NCBI GenBank assembly: GCA_002083405.1
Contig: LVWT01000024.1
Coordinates: 1 to 57,497, forward strand
Direction: 5' to 3'
DNA length: 57,497 bases
From: Nitrospira sp. SG-bin2
GTDB lineage: Bacteria > Nitrospirota > Nitrospiria > Nitrospirales > Nitrospiraceae
Positions 8,962 to 17,599 of this stretch are shown piece after piece. Every line of letters starts with the position of its first letter. Position 1 is the first letter of the stretch. A program made the position numbers and the translations under genes. Under the pieces are notes generated by a model, which saw only the letters and a list, made by a program, of their open reading frames with translations, searched no databases and was not told where the DNA came from.

Positions 8962-9180
8962 ATGATGTGTAATGTCGGAGGAATCGAACGGCCGATACGG
9001 ATTGCCGTGGGTATTCTGTTGATCGGGATCGGCGCACTGGCCGGCCTTTCTACCGTCGGGGCGGGACTCGCGCTGGCCGCAGGGGCGATCTTACTGCTCA
9101 CCGGAGCCATCGGATTTTGCCCGCTCACGGCTCTGCTTGGAATTAATACCTGTGCGGCGAAACCCGGGACGAAGAAGTGA
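8962..9180 (+). CDS. DUF2892 (YgaP-like) small membrane protein
   Basis: 72 residues. NVGGIERPIRIAVGILLIG is the family hallmark, with two transmembrane helices (about 10-30, 35-55). It ends with GFCPLTALLGINTC, the usual Cys-Pro tail. In YgaP this segment is fused to a rhodanese, so the family is often near sulfur-transfer proteins, as here. GGGAGGTGTCGCC precedes the ATG. Confidence 0.85.
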   Translation: MMCNVGGIERPIRIAVGILLIGIGALAGLSTVGAGLALAAGAILLLTGAIGFCPLTALLGINTCAAKPGTKK

Positions 9181-9187
9181 GGGTTGG

Positions 9188-10045
9188 ATGATGGATCGAC
9201 GCATGATGACCGGCATGGCAGTCGTTGTACTGTTCTCGGTTGCGATGGGTTGTGTCCCGCCTCCGCGCGTGGCAGGACCGGCGGAGGCTACAGCTGTCGC
9301 GGAGCGAAACGGGGACATGGATGTCTTGTTCTCTCCGCCTTCTCCGGACACAATCCCGGGTGATCTTCGGGGTGAGCAGATCCGGCTGGGCTACAAGATG
9401 GTGGTCGATACGCAAGTGTACGGAAAACGTTATGCCGGCAATGCGCTCAACTGCACGAATTGTCACCTTGATGCGGGACTTACTCCCGGCGCCGCTTCTT
9501 TCGTTGGAATCAGCGTTCTCTATCCCGAATATCGCGCTCGCGCAGGCCGGCCGATGAGTCTTGCCGATCGGATCAACGAATGTTTCGAGCGAAGCTTGAA
9601 CGGCAGAGCACTTCCCCCCGATAGCGCGAAACTCGCGGCCATTGTGGCCTACATCGACTGGTTGTCGAAGAACGTGCCGCCCGGCAGCGCCGTGCCCTGG
9701 CGGGGAATTCCCCGTATCACGTCGACTCATTCGCCGGATCCTGTCAGCGGCAAGCAGGTGTTCGAAAGGCGATGTGTCTTCTGCCATGGGACCGACGGGC
9801 AAGGCACGATGGCTGCGCCGCCGGTCTGGGGACCCGGCTCCTACAACGTCGGCGCGGGCATGGCGCGAGTCAGTGTGGCAGCTGCATTCATCAAGGCCAA
9901 TATGCCGCGTGGGTGGGGCTGGTCCCTGACCGACGAGGAAGCGTTCGATGTCGCGGCCTACATCAACAGCCAGCCGCGTCCTGACTTTCCCGGTAAGGCG
10001 CGCGATTGGCCGAACGGGGGCAAGCCGGCGGATGCGCCATATTGA
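9188..10045 (+). CDS. TsdA-like dihaem cytochrome c lipoprotein
   Basis: About 285 residues, with two haem motifs: CTNCH and CVFCH. The first domain has YGKRYAGNALNCTNCHLDAG, followed by YPEYRARAGRP and RINECFERSLNGRALP, close to the SoxA/TsdA thiosulfate dehydrogenase family. TsdA oxidises two thiosulfates to tetrathionate or reduces tetrathionate. A lipobox-like FSVAMGC suggests anchoring in a membrane. The start is at ATGATG (9188 or 9191). Neighbouring DsrE, YeeE/YedE and OsmC genes fit a sulfur role. The reaction direction cannot be read from sequence; other small-molecule dehydrogenase roles remain possible. Confidence 0.75.
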   Translation: MMDRRMMTGMAVVVLFSVAMGCVPPPRVAGPAEATAVAERNGDMDVLFSPPSPDTIPGDLRGEQIRLGYKMVVDTQVYGKRYAGNALNCTNCHLDAGLTPGAASFVGISVLYPEYRARAGRPMSLADRINECFERSLNGRALPPDSAKLAAIVAYIDWLSKNVPPGSAVPWRGIPRITSTHSPDPVSGKQVFERRCVFCHGTDGQGTMAAPPVWGPGSYNVGAGMARVSVAAAFIKANMPRGWGWSLTDEEAFDVAAYINSQPRPDFPGKARDWPNGGKPADAPY

Positions 10046-10076
10046 GCGTCATCGCTGAGAGGGTGGTGGGATCGAG

Positions 10077-10511
10077 ATGAACGGAATGCTCGTTACGCTT
10101 CTGGTCGGCGCGCTTGGCTTCGCTGCCGTGGGGTTCAGCGGAACAGCCGTATCCGCTCTGGAGTCGCATCGGGTGGTCGTGCACCTCAATTCAGGGGATG
10201 AGAAGGTCCAACGGGGAGCGTTGAACAATATCCGTCACCTCTATCAAGAGGTGGGGCGCGAGCACTTGCGGGTCGAGTTGGTGGTGCATGGTGCCGGGTT
10301 GACGCTATTGACGAAAAAAGATTCGCTGTTGGCGACGGAACTGGCGCAGCTGAAGATGGCCTCTGATGTCGAATTTACCGCCTGCTCCAATACGATGAAG
10401 GCGCAGGGTCTCACGCGGGCGGATTTGATCGATCAGGTCGATCGCACCGTGCCGGCCATGGTCCGACTGATGGAACTACAAGAACAAGGCTGGTCTTATA
10501 TCAAACCCTGA
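10077..10511 (+). CDS. exported DsrE-family protein
   Basis: 144 residues with an N-terminal signal (about 1-27, ending SGTAVSA) and a DsrE/DsrF-like domain (VVVHLNSGDEKVQRGALNNI; VVHGAGLTLL). One cysteine in EFTACSNTMKAQG sits where DsrE proteins carry their sulfur-accepting cysteine. It probably binds or passes sulfane sulfur in the periplasm. It lies between the TsdA-like cytochrome and the YeeE/YedE pair. Confidence 0.8.
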   Translation: MNGMLVTLLVGALGFAAVGFSGTAVSALESHRVVVHLNSGDEKVQRGALNNIRHLYQEVGREHLRVELVVHGAGLTLLTKKDSLLATELAQLKMASDVEFTACSNTMKAQGLTRADLIDQVDRTVPAMVRLMELQEQGWSYIKP

Positions 10512-10518
10512 TGCCGAG

Positions 10519-11082
10519 ATGACACACGACACCCTATCTATTAACGGAACAGGCCACAAGGATACGAACCCGGTGCTTGGGTGGTGGGCCGGCGGTGTGG
10601 CGATCGGGGTTGTGCTCATTCTGGCGGTCGCATTGGTCCAACCGATCGGAGTTTCGACGCAGTACGTCGTGCTGGACGGTGTGCTTCTCCACCATGTGCT
10701 CCCGGACGTGGCATCGAAGAGCCCCTACCTGGCGAAGACCGCGCCGGGCTGGACGCTGGCCACGTACGAGTTCTTTTTTGTGTTGGGGATTCCGCTCGGG
10801 GCATTGCTGGCGGCGATGGCAACGTCCCGATTCACCACGAGAGTCGTGCCGCCCGAATGGAACACACGGTTTGGATCGAACCCCGGACATCGCCTGGTCT
10901 GGTCCTTCGTCGGCGGATTTCTCCTTCTCTTTGGCGCCCGTTTCGGCGGAGGTTGTACCTCCGGCCACATGATCAGTGGCGTGTCACAGCTGGCCGTCAG
11001 TTCGCTCGTGTTTTCGGTCGCCCTCTTTGCGAGCGCGATTGTGACGGCACGGTGGCTGTACGGCGACGGGGGAAAGCGATGA
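10519..11082 (+). CDS. YeeE/YedE-family membrane protein, first half
   Basis: 187 residues, about four to five transmembrane segments. It carries the family signature with a cysteine, GARFGGGCTSGHMISG. YeeE-type proteins take up thiosulfate or sulfur compounds through conserved cysteines; here the channel is coded as two half-length genes. Its stop overlaps the start of the second half (ATGA). The start follows the DsrE stop by eight bases with no strong ribosome site. Confidence 0.85.
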   Translation: MTHDTLSINGTGHKDTNPVLGWWAGGVAIGVVLILAVALVQPIGVSTQYVVLDGVLLHHVLPDVASKSPYLAKTAPGWTLATYEFFFVLGIPLGALLAAMATSRFTTRVVPPEWNTRFGSNPGHRLVWSFVGGFLLLFGARFGGGCTSGHMISGVSQLAVSSLVFSVALFASAIVTARWLYGDGGKR

Positions 11083-11609
11083 TGTTGTTGCTCGGATTGG
11101 TGTTGGGGTCGGCCTTCGGCGCGGCCCTTCAATTATCCGGCGCATCGAGCCATACCAAAATCACTCAGGCGCTGCGGCTTAAAGATTTGACGATCATCAA
11201 ACTGATCGTGGTCGCGATCGGAGTCGGATTGATCGGGGTCCATCTGTTGGATCTGTGGGGGTGGGCGAACATGAAGGTCAAAGATCTGTATCTGCCGGGA
11301 ATGATCGTAGCAGGGCTCATCTTCGGTGTGGGGTTTGCCGTCTCGGGCTATTGCCCGGGCACGGCACTCGTGGCGGCGGCTGAAGGAAAACCGGATGCCT
11401 GGGTGACGGTCCTGGGCGGAATGTTCGGCGCCCTGGTGTTTGCCTTCATGTTTCCAGATTTGGAAACGATGTTGTTGTCATTCGGCGAATACGGGCCTGT
11501 GACAATTCATGGGTTGCTTGGGATACAGGGCGCAATTCTGGCGATTCCACTGGGCGGGTTCTGTCTCTGGTTGGCGGCGAGACTGCCAGGTTCCGGAGGT
11601 GCGCAATGA
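11079..11609 (+). CDS. YeeE/YedE-family membrane protein, second half
   Basis: 176 residues, with five hydrophobic segments and the second family signature GVGFAVSGYCPGTALVAAAEG. The conserved cysteine is in GYCPGT. It starts ATGATG overlapping the first half's stop; its own stop overlaps the start of the OsmC gene. Together with the 10519 protein it would make one two-part sulfur-compound channel. Confidence 0.85.
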   Translation: MMLLLGLVLGSAFGAALQLSGASSHTKITQALRLKDLTIIKLIVVAIGVGLIGVHLLDLWGWANMKVKDLYLPGMIVAGLIFGVGFAVSGYCPGTALVAAAEGKPDAWVTVLGGMFGALVFAFMFPDLETMLLSFGEYGPVTIHGLLGIQGAILAIPLGGFCLWLAARLPGSGGAQ

Positions 11610-12022
11610 AACTCACGGCGTCCTATCATGGCGGCACTCGCTACGATATCACGAGCGGCAAGCATCGGGTCGTCACCGATCAACCGGCGGAGGATGGGGG
11701 GCAGGATGCCGGAATGAGTCCGGTTGAACTCTTTGTCGGCTCCGTGGCGAGTTGCGTGGCTTACTTCGTAGGCCAGTTTTGTGCGCGACACAATATTTCT
11801 CGGGATGGGTTGAGTATCGATGCGGAATGGGCCATGGCTGAAAGTCCGCACCGTGTCGGCCAGATCGATATTGCCATCCATCTTCCCCATCGAATTCCAT
11901 CCGAGCAGAAGGAGCGGTTGTTGAAAGTCGCGCATGGCTGCACCGTCCATCAGTCTATCGCAACTGCGCTGCCCATCACGATCACGTTGAATCCTCATGC
12001 GCCATCGGGAGTTCGTTCATAG
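11606..12022 (+). CDS. OsmC-family protein coupled to YeeE/YedE
   Basis: 138 residues. OsmC fold with cysteines in SVASCVAYFVGQF (about 50) and AHGCTVHQS (about 112). The start is within the YedE stop (ATGA), so the two are co-translated. OsmC proteins next to YeeE/YedE are common and probably receive imported sulfur; this is inferred from context. Confidence 0.82.
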   Translation: MKLTASYHGGTRYDITSGKHRVVTDQPAEDGGQDAGMSPVELFVGSVASCVAYFVGQFCARHNISRDGLSIDAEWAMAESPHRVGQIDIAIHLPHRIPSEQKERLLKVAHGCTVHQSIATALPITITLNPHAPSGVRS

Positions 12023-12067
12023 AGACATGCGAAGGGTGGGATCACGATCGATGAAAGGGAGGGTGAC

Positions 12068-13474
12068 ATGAAGGGCCGCAGACGAGTGTTGGTCGTAGGG
12101 GCCGTATTCGCGCTGGTGGGACTTGCGGCATTTCCCTGCTGGTCATTGGCCGGCGACCAGTCTCGCGCGAAGGACATCCTCCAGCAGACCTGCGCGCAAT
12201 GCCACCGGCTCGAAGGCAAGGCCGACTCTCGTTTCAATCTGAGGGCGCCCGATCTGATCTGGGCCGGCAGCAAATATCAGCGGTCCTGGTTGACTCGATG
12301 GTTGACCGGCAAAGAGGCGCCTCTTTATGCAAAGGGCTATCGATGGGATCTGACGACAGTGCCGTCCAGGCATCCGATGGTCACGGAGTCGGAAGCCGAC
12401 GCCATTGCGGATTATTTTGCCGAGCACAACAAAGATCCGCGCGTGACGGTTGGGGCATTTGACCTCTCGAAAGTGACGAAGTACGAAGCGACCTTCGGCG
12501 GGATGGCCTATAAGGCGCATGCCTGTCTTGGCTGCCACACGATCGGGGAAAACGGCAAGCTCATCGGCGGCCCGCAGAGTGTCGCGTTGCAGAATGCCGG
12601 CCAGCGGTACAACTCGGACTGGCTCTTCCGATTCGGGCAGAATCCGCAAGACTTCACACCACACAGCGGCGAATTTCTGGCTGATGCCACAGAACCGCAG
12701 CTCCGCGCCGTGATCGGATTTCTGATGGTTCAGGGGGTGCCGGACTTAAAGTACTATGAGCCCTGGACGAGCCGTGAATTCGAGATGGCCAGCGTGGATC
12801 GAGGGAAGGTGGTTTATAAAGAGTATTGTTCGCAATGTCACGGCGCGACGGGTAAAAGCGATGGACCGGCGGCTTCCGGATTGGAACCGAAGCCGGCAAT
12901 CCATGCCAACATACCCTTCGAAAAACTGCCGATGGAGTATCTCTACAATGTCATCAACCATGGAGGTCCTGCGATAGGCAAATCGCCGAACATGCCCTAT
13001 TGGAATTTAACGATCGGTCAGCAGGGTGTGGCCGATGTGATTGTCTATTTGAAGGCGACATTCAAGGGAGTACCGGAGGCGGCGGGCGCGGCGACTACCG
13101 GTGAGGCGAGCGCCTGTCTGCAGCCCCGCAAGACAACCAAGGCTCCGGATAAATTCCTGGCCAAGGCCAATCCGCTCGCTGCATCGTCGGGCGCGATTGC
13201 AGCCGGGAAGACACTCTTTCTCAAGACGGCGCAGCCTGTCGCCTGTGTGATGTGTCATGGTGAACAGGGAGACGGGAAAGGCTTGATGGGCGCAGCGCTG
13301 ATGCCGCCGCCAAGGAACTTCACGTGCGGCGCGATGATGAGGGATATACCTGATGGTCAGCTGTTCTGGATCATCAAGAACGGGTCGATGGGAACCGGCA
13401 TGATGGCCTTTCCAGGACTGCCGGATGAGCAGGTGTGGCAGTTGGTGCAGTACATTCGTTCGCTGGCGAAGTGA
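12068..13474 (+). CDS. tetrahaem c-type cytochrome
   Basis: 468 residues with a signal peptide (about 1-28) and four haem motifs at about residues 42 (CAQCH), 153 (CLGCH), 254 (CSQCH) and 393 (CVMCH). It looks like four class-I-like cytochrome domains in one chain. The last domain (LFWIIKNGSMGTGMMAFPGL...QYIRSL) matches the single-domain cytochromes at 15792 and 16283, so domain fusion or splitting has occurred in this island. GGGAGGGTGAC precedes the ATG. Likely role: electron transfer in the periplasm; partners unknown. Confidence 0.85.
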   Translation: MKGRRRVLVVGAVFALVGLAAFPCWSLAGDQSRAKDILQQTCAQCHRLEGKADSRFNLRAPDLIWAGSKYQRSWLTRWLTGKEAPLYAKGYRWDLTTVPSRHPMVTESEADAIADYFAEHNKDPRVTVGAFDLSKVTKYEATFGGMAYKAHACLGCHTIGENGKLIGGPQSVALQNAGQRYNSDWLFRFGQNPQDFTPHSGEFLADATEPQLRAVIGFLMVQGVPDLKYYEPWTSREFEMASVDRGKVVYKEYCSQCHGATGKSDGPAASGLEPKPAIHANIPFEKLPMEYLYNVINHGGPAIGKSPNMPYWNLTIGQQGVADVIVYLKATFKGVPEAAGAATTGEASACLQPRKTTKAPDKFLAKANPLAASSGAIAAGKTLFLKTAQPVACVMCHGEQGDGKGLMGAALMPPPRNFTCGAMMRDIPDGQLFWIIKNGSMGTGMMAFPGLPDEQVWQLVQYIRSLAK

Positions 13475-13547
13475 TGGAATGTGTGAAACGTATCTTGTGA
13501 AGCGTGAAGCGCGTGAATGTCTGCGACAATGAAGGACGGTCTTTCTC

Positions 13548-13585
13548 GCGAGATGCGAGATACGAACGACGAGATACGGAGAACG
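13548..13585 (+). repeat. intergenic repeat, GAGATACGAACGACG family, copy 3
   Basis: GAGATACGAACGACGAGATA between the tetrahaem cytochrome and the DsrE gene at 13602. The preceding DNA (13490-13520) has further GTGAAGCGTGAAGCG units. Confidence 0.75.
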
Positions 13586-13601
13586 AACCAAGGAGGCAGA
13601 A

Positions 13602-13961
13602 GTGGCAACTTTTATTATTTCGGGCAGTCGAGGAACAGACGATCCTACGATGGCAACTCTGCCCTTCATGGCGGCGAAGACGGCGAAGGAGCAGGGGCAC
13701 GATGTGGTGCTCTGGTTGTGGAATGAAGCGGTCACATTGGGGCGCAAAGGTGTCGCCGACCATGTGACGGGCGTGAACCTGACACCGTTAAAAGACCTCC
13801 TGACCGCCGTGCAGGCGTCGGATGTGTCGATCTGGGTCTGCGGCGCATGCGCCGTTGCGAGGCAGATCGGGGGAGCGGATCTGGTGGCCGGCGCATCGAT
13901 CAAGGGCATGCCGGATTACATCAAGGCTGTGGCCGAACGAGACCGGAACGTGGCGTTCTGA
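13602..13961 (+). CDS. DsrE-family protein
   Basis: 119 residues, no signal peptide, so cytoplasmic. DsrE/DsrF-like fold: MATFIISGSRGTDDPTMATL, then VSIWVCGACAVARQIG, whose cysteines are at the usual active position. The start is GTG with AAGGAGGCAGAA upstream. It may be the cytoplasmic sulfur carrier matching the exported DsrE at 10077; inference from family and context. Confidence 0.8.
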   Translation: MATFIISGSRGTDDPTMATLPFMAAKTAKEQGHDVVLWLWNEAVTLGRKGVADHVTGVNLTPLKDLLTAVQASDVSIWVCGACAVARQIGGADLVAGASIKGMPDYIKAVAERDRNVAF

Positions 13962-13999
13962 CCGTCACACTCACATGCGATAGACGAAAGGGGCTTGCT

Positions 14000-15061
14000 A
14001 TGGCGGCCGACAGCGACTCGACAGGGAAATCAAAAGACCGCAAGGATCGACGGGGCGAGCACGTGGCGGACGAACGTGTGAACCGAGCAGGGTCGCTCGA
14101 TGTCAATGGGCTGGAGACCATTCCAACTGCGGTTCCTCGCGAAGGGGATGGGTATCGATCGTCGCGCGAGGGAGCCGCTGAGCAAGAGCCGAGCCCTATC
14201 GGCGAATCAGGGTTCACTCTGACCGAAGACGATCTTCGAAGGATCAATACGAGAAAGGGCATGATTGAGCTGTTCGAGAACAGGGGCGTCGACATTCAGG
14301 AGGTGCTGAAGACGCTGCTGTATGAACAAGAGTTGCGCCAATTACAGGTTGAATTGGTCAAACTGCAACGGTGGGTTCAGGGCAGCGGAGAACGGATTGC
14401 GATTCTGGTGGAAGGACGTGATGCCGCTGGGAAAGGCGGGACGATCCGCCGGTTCACGGAGCATCTGAACCCTCGCGCGATGCGCGTCGTGGCCCTGCCG
14501 AAGCCGACCGATGAAGAACGGGGCCAGTGGTATTTCCAGCGCTACATCCGACAGCTGCCGAACAAAGGTGAAATCGTGTTCTTCGACCGCAGTTGGTACA
14601 ACCGCGCGGTGGTCGAGCCGGTGATGGGGTTCTGTACGAAGAAAGAACATCATCGGTTCCTGCAGCAGGTTCCTGAATTCGAGCATATGCTCTATGAAGA
14701 CGGTGTGACGATCATCAAGTTCTGGTTCTCGATCTCCAAGGACGAACAGGCAAAGCGATTCGACGCAAGACGCCAGAATCCGCTCAAGCAGTGGAAAATC
14801 AGCCCGGTCGATGAAAAAGCGCAAGAGCTGTGGGACGCCTATACCCGCAGCAAAGAGGAAATGTTCAGCAAAACGCACACGACATACAGCCCCTGGATCA
14901 TCGTCAAGGCGAACAACAAGCAGGCTGCGCGATTGGAAAGCTTGCGCTACGTCCTGAACTTGCTGCCCTATAAAGGGAAGGACGAGGCGCAGATCAGGTT
15001 GACGCCTGATCCGAATGTGATCACTCGATTCCACCGCAAGATGGTGGAACTGGATCTATGA
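14000..15061 (+). CDS. ppk2: polyphosphate kinase 2 (PPK2)
   Basis: 353 residues. PPK2 transfers phosphate between polyphosphate and nucleotides. Walker A EGRDAAGKGGTIRRF, lid FFDRSWYNRAVVEPVMGF, and RRQNPLKQWKISPVD are class I PPK2 motifs. The first 90 residues are polar and poorly conserved. The ATG at 14000 has GAAAGGGG upstream; an in-frame upstream extension overlaps the DsrE gene and is rejected. Confidence 0.92.
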   Translation: MAADSDSTGKSKDRKDRRGEHVADERVNRAGSLDVNGLETIPTAVPREGDGYRSSREGAAEQEPSPIGESGFTLTEDDLRRINTRKGMIELFENRGVDIQEVLKTLLYEQELRQLQVELVKLQRWVQGSGERIAILVEGRDAAGKGGTIRRFTEHLNPRAMRVVALPKPTDEERGQWYFQRYIRQLPNKGEIVFFDRSWYNRAVVEPVMGFCTKKEHHRFLQQVPEFEHMLYEDGVTIIKFWFSISKDEQAKRFDARRQNPLKQWKISPVDEKAQELWDAYTRSKEEMFSKTHTTYSPWIIVKANNKQAARLESLRYVLNLLPYKGKDEAQIRLTPDPNVITRFHRKMVELDL

Positions 15062-15195
15062 CCGGTGAGCATCGAACGGGCATGAATGGTTGAATCCTTT
15101 CGACCCCTGTTGTCTCTCATGGTCAGTCGAATGTGGAGGATGCTTCTTTGCTTGGATGGGCTGGGTGAGGACACCTCAAACCTAGGAGGTCAGTT

Positions 15196-15720
15196 GTGAT
15201 GAGAAAAGGACTATTAGCTGTTGTCGCGATCGCTGCCGTCGGATGTAGTGGGGTCGGTCCCCACAAGGCGGTGAGCGGAGAACCGACAAGCCCAGCCCTT
15301 GGATATGAGATTCATGTCCAGGCACCTCACATGATGGCGGACGGGACACCGGGCGGCCCGTTCCATCATTACTGCAAGGGTATTTCCGACAAGATTCTTC
15401 AATGTCTCCTGTTTGAGTCGACCGACCCGAAGGCGCCGTTAGTCGGCGTCGAGTACTTTGTCGCCAAAGACCTGACAAGAAAGCTGCCTGCCATCCAGTG
15501 GCATCGGCATTTCCACGATCATAAAGTCGAGATTGCGACGGGCCGTGTTCAAATCCTCGATATGCCGAGTGACCAGGCCGCCAAGGTGGCGGAAGTTGCG
15601 GCAGGAACAGACGGTGTGATCTATCACCTGTGGCAACACGGGCAAGAATTTCCAGACGGCACCGTGAGTTTCCCGCAGTCCCTCGGACACAAGTTCACCG
15701 GGTATTCTGAAAATAAGTAG
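15196..15720 (+). CDS. DUF1264 lipoprotein
   Basis: 174 residues. N-terminus KGLLAVVAIAAVGC gives a lipobox. The body matches DUF1264 (oil-body-associated-protein-like): GYEIHVQAPHMMADG, FHHYCKGISDKILQCLLFES, HRHFHDHKVEIATG, GTDGVIYHLWQHG. Many histidines suggest a metal site. The start is GTG (15196) or ATG (15199), both suitably placed after AGGAGG. Biochemical role of the family is unknown. Confidence 0.8.
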   Translation: MMRKGLLAVVAIAAVGCSGVGPHKAVSGEPTSPALGYEIHVQAPHMMADGTPGGPFHHYCKGISDKILQCLLFESTDPKAPLVGVEYFVAKDLTRKLPAIQWHRHFHDHKVEIATGRVQILDMPSDQAAKVAEVAAGTDGVIYHLWQHGQEFPDGTVSFPQSLGHKFTGYSENK

Positions 15721-15791
15721 GATCGATCGATAGAGGGGGGCAGGCTCAATTCTTTGGGGCCTGGTCGTTCCCTTTTGGCGGAGTGTTGTTC

Positions 15792-16286
15792 ATGACGGAT
15801 TGGGCAATAAAGAGACGAGCCATGCGTCCATCTCTCTTGTTTGCGGTGGTTGTGGCGGTGCTTGAGTCACCGGGCCTTTCGGTCTTTGGAGCCGATGACG
15901 CTGTCCTCAAACCGCGAGTCCCGTTCGACCAAATCGAGGAAGCCAGAACATGGAGGAATCCGATTCCGGCCACCGAGGAATCTGTTGAGAAGGGGGAGAG
16001 ACTCTTCCATGGGAAAGCCTTCTGTGTGACCTGTCATGGGAAAGACGGCAAGGGATTCGGCGGCGACATCGAGCCGGGCACGCTCAAGGGTCCCTTGCCC
16101 CGAAACTTCACCGATAAGGAGTGGCAATCCGCTAGAACGGACGGGGAATTGTTCTGGATACTGAGGAACGGCAGCAAGGGGACGGCGATGGCCTCCTTTG
16201 TGCCGCTTATCTTGACCGAGGAAGAAGCCTGGCAAGTGCTGCGCTACGTCCGGTCCTTCGTAAACGACGAACAAGGAGTGCGATGA
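15792..16286 (+). CDS. monohaem c-type cytochrome
   Basis: About 164 residues, exported. Haem motif CVTCH, then GKDGKGFGG. The C-terminal part ELFWILRNGSKGTAMASFVP followed by EEEAWQVLRYVRSF is the same family as the last domain of the tetrahaem protein. ATG at 15792 has GGCGGAG eight bases upstream; GTG 15783 and ATG 15822 are alternatives. The stop overlaps the next cytochrome start (ATGATGA), so the two are coupled. Confidence 0.85.
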   Translation: MTDWAIKRRAMRPSLLFAVVVAVLESPGLSVFGADDAVLKPRVPFDQIEEARTWRNPIPATEESVEKGERLFHGKAFCVTCHGKDGKGFGGDIEPGTLKGPLPRNFTDKEWQSARTDGELFWILRNGSKGTAMASFVPLILTEEEAWQVLRYVRSFVNDEQGVR

Positions 16287-16813
16287 TGAAGCCCAGCCTA
16301 TTCGCGTTACTACTCACAACGGTCGTGCTTGCCGGATCTCCGGCGGCGGCGGAGCGGCACATGATGCAGCCATTGGTGCCGGTCGATAAGCTGGCTGAAG
16401 CGCGCGCACTCAAGAGCCCCTTGCCGAATTCCCGGGAAATCGTCGCAAAAGGCAAGGCAATTTATGACGGCAAAGGCGGCTGTTTCAATTGTCATGGAAC
16501 GGACGGGGGCGGGAACGGGCCGGCAGCCGCCCAGTTGAAGCCCGCGCCTCGCAATTTCCGTCACCATGGATTCTGGCGCCATCGCACCGAAGGTGAAATC
16601 TTCTGGGTTATCAAGTATGGCTCGCCCCGTACGTCCATGATTGGATTCGGTCCGGTCCTTTCCGATGATGAGATCTGGAGCGTCATCCAGTATGAACAGA
16701 CCTTCTCCGGCGGACATGGACAGGGGAGAATGGGCCGTGGAGAAGGCATGGGGCCGATGATGGGACCCGGTGGAGGGGAGCATCGCGGACGGAGAGGCGG
16801 AATGGATGAGTGA
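16283..16813 (+). CDS. monohaem c-type cytochrome with Gly/Met-rich tail
   Basis: 176 residues, signal peptide MMKPSLFALLLTTVVLAGSP. Haem motif CFNCH, then GTDGGGNG. EIFWVIKYGSPRTSMIGFGP gives the methionine ligand. The last about 35 residues are rich in Gly, Met and Arg (RMGRGEGMGPMMGPGGG), a low-complexity tail not found in its paralogues; it could bind metal. It overlaps and is coupled to the 15792 gene, suggesting the two cytochromes work together. Confidence 0.85.
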   Translation: MMKPSLFALLLTTVVLAGSPAAAERHMMQPLVPVDKLAEARALKSPLPNSREIVAKGKAIYDGKGGCFNCHGTDGGGNGPAAAQLKPAPRNFRHHGFWRHRTEGEIFWVIKYGSPRTSMIGFGPVLSDDEIWSVIQYEQTFSGGHGQGRMGRGEGMGPMMGPGGGEHRGRRGGMDE

Positions 16814-16929
16814 GCCGCGCGGTCGAATTATGCTGGTTTGATTGCGGAAGGAATGAGGAAAAAGGATTTGAACCGGCGGATGGCAGACGATATGATGGCT
16901 GCCAATCAAACCAATTAAGGGAGGTCGGC

Positions 16930-17511
16930 ATGAACACATTCTCAATGATCGGCGCAGGGGTCGCCGTCGGGCTGATTCTGAGCGGCTGCTCGTCGTACCA
17001 CACGGGCAAACTCGCGGCGCCGCTGTACGCGAAGGCGACAATTACCGGACCCGGAATTACCGGAGAGGCGCAGCTCTACGAAAAATATGAAGGGCGTGTG
17101 CGGATCAAGCTGACCGTGAAAGGCAGTCCGGAGAGCAAACTCACGCCGGGATTGCACGGGATCCATATCCACGAAGTTGGAAGTTGTGACCCCTTCGCCG
17201 CGGCCAAAGGTCATTACGACGGTAATGTCGATGCCAATGTCAATCCGGAGGCATCGGTTTCCCCGGGGCTTGCGAATCATCCCTATCATCTTGGCGACTT
17301 GCAGAATTTGTATGTCGATGAGAGTCGGAACGGCTCGCTGTATACCATCACGAGCCGAGTCACGCTGTCCGATGGACTGAATACGCTGTTCGATAAAGAC
17401 GGCAGCGCTTTTATCATCCATGAACTGCAAGATAAGTATGTGCCTGATCCACTCACCAAGGATGCGCCCGGCGGACCCCGGATCGCCTGCGGCGTAATCG
17501 TCAAGCAATAA
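16930..17511 (+). CDS. sodC: Cu/Zn superoxide dismutase, lipoprotein form
   Basis: 193 residues. N-terminus has a lipobox (LILSGC), so a membrane-anchored periplasmic enzyme. SodC motifs: GLHGIHIHEVGSCD (copper ligands and first disulfide cysteine), GHYDGN, HPYHLGDLQNL (bridging and zinc ligands), FIIHELQDKY (last copper histidine) and IACGVI (second cysteine). It converts superoxide to peroxide and oxygen. ATG at 16930 follows AAGGGAGGTCGGC; an upstream in-frame ATG within the previous gene is rejected. A long hairpin follows. Confidence 0.92.
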   Translation: MNTFSMIGAGVAVGLILSGCSSYHTGKLAAPLYAKATITGPGITGEAQLYEKYEGRVRIKLTVKGSPESKLTPGLHGIHIHEVGSCDPFAAAKGHYDGNVDANVNPEASVSPGLANHPYHLGDLQNLYVDESRNGSLYTITSRVTLSDGLNTLFDKDGSAFIIHELQDKYVPDPLTKDAPGGPRIACGVIVKQ

Positions 17512-17535
17512 CGAGAACGTGCTGAGGGTTGTTAG

Positions 17536-17580
17536 ACGGTGTGGGATCGATTTCTTCTCAAGAGATCGATCCCGCACCGT
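17536..17580 (+). terminator. long hairpin terminator after sodC
   Basis: Arms ACGGTGTGGGATCGAT and ATCGATCCCGCACCGT pair over 16 positions (one G-T) around a 13-base loop. No T-run follows, but the stem is long and stands between sodC and the cupin gene. Confidence 0.6.
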
Positions 17581-17599
17581 TGTGGTCTAGGCTGAGGAT

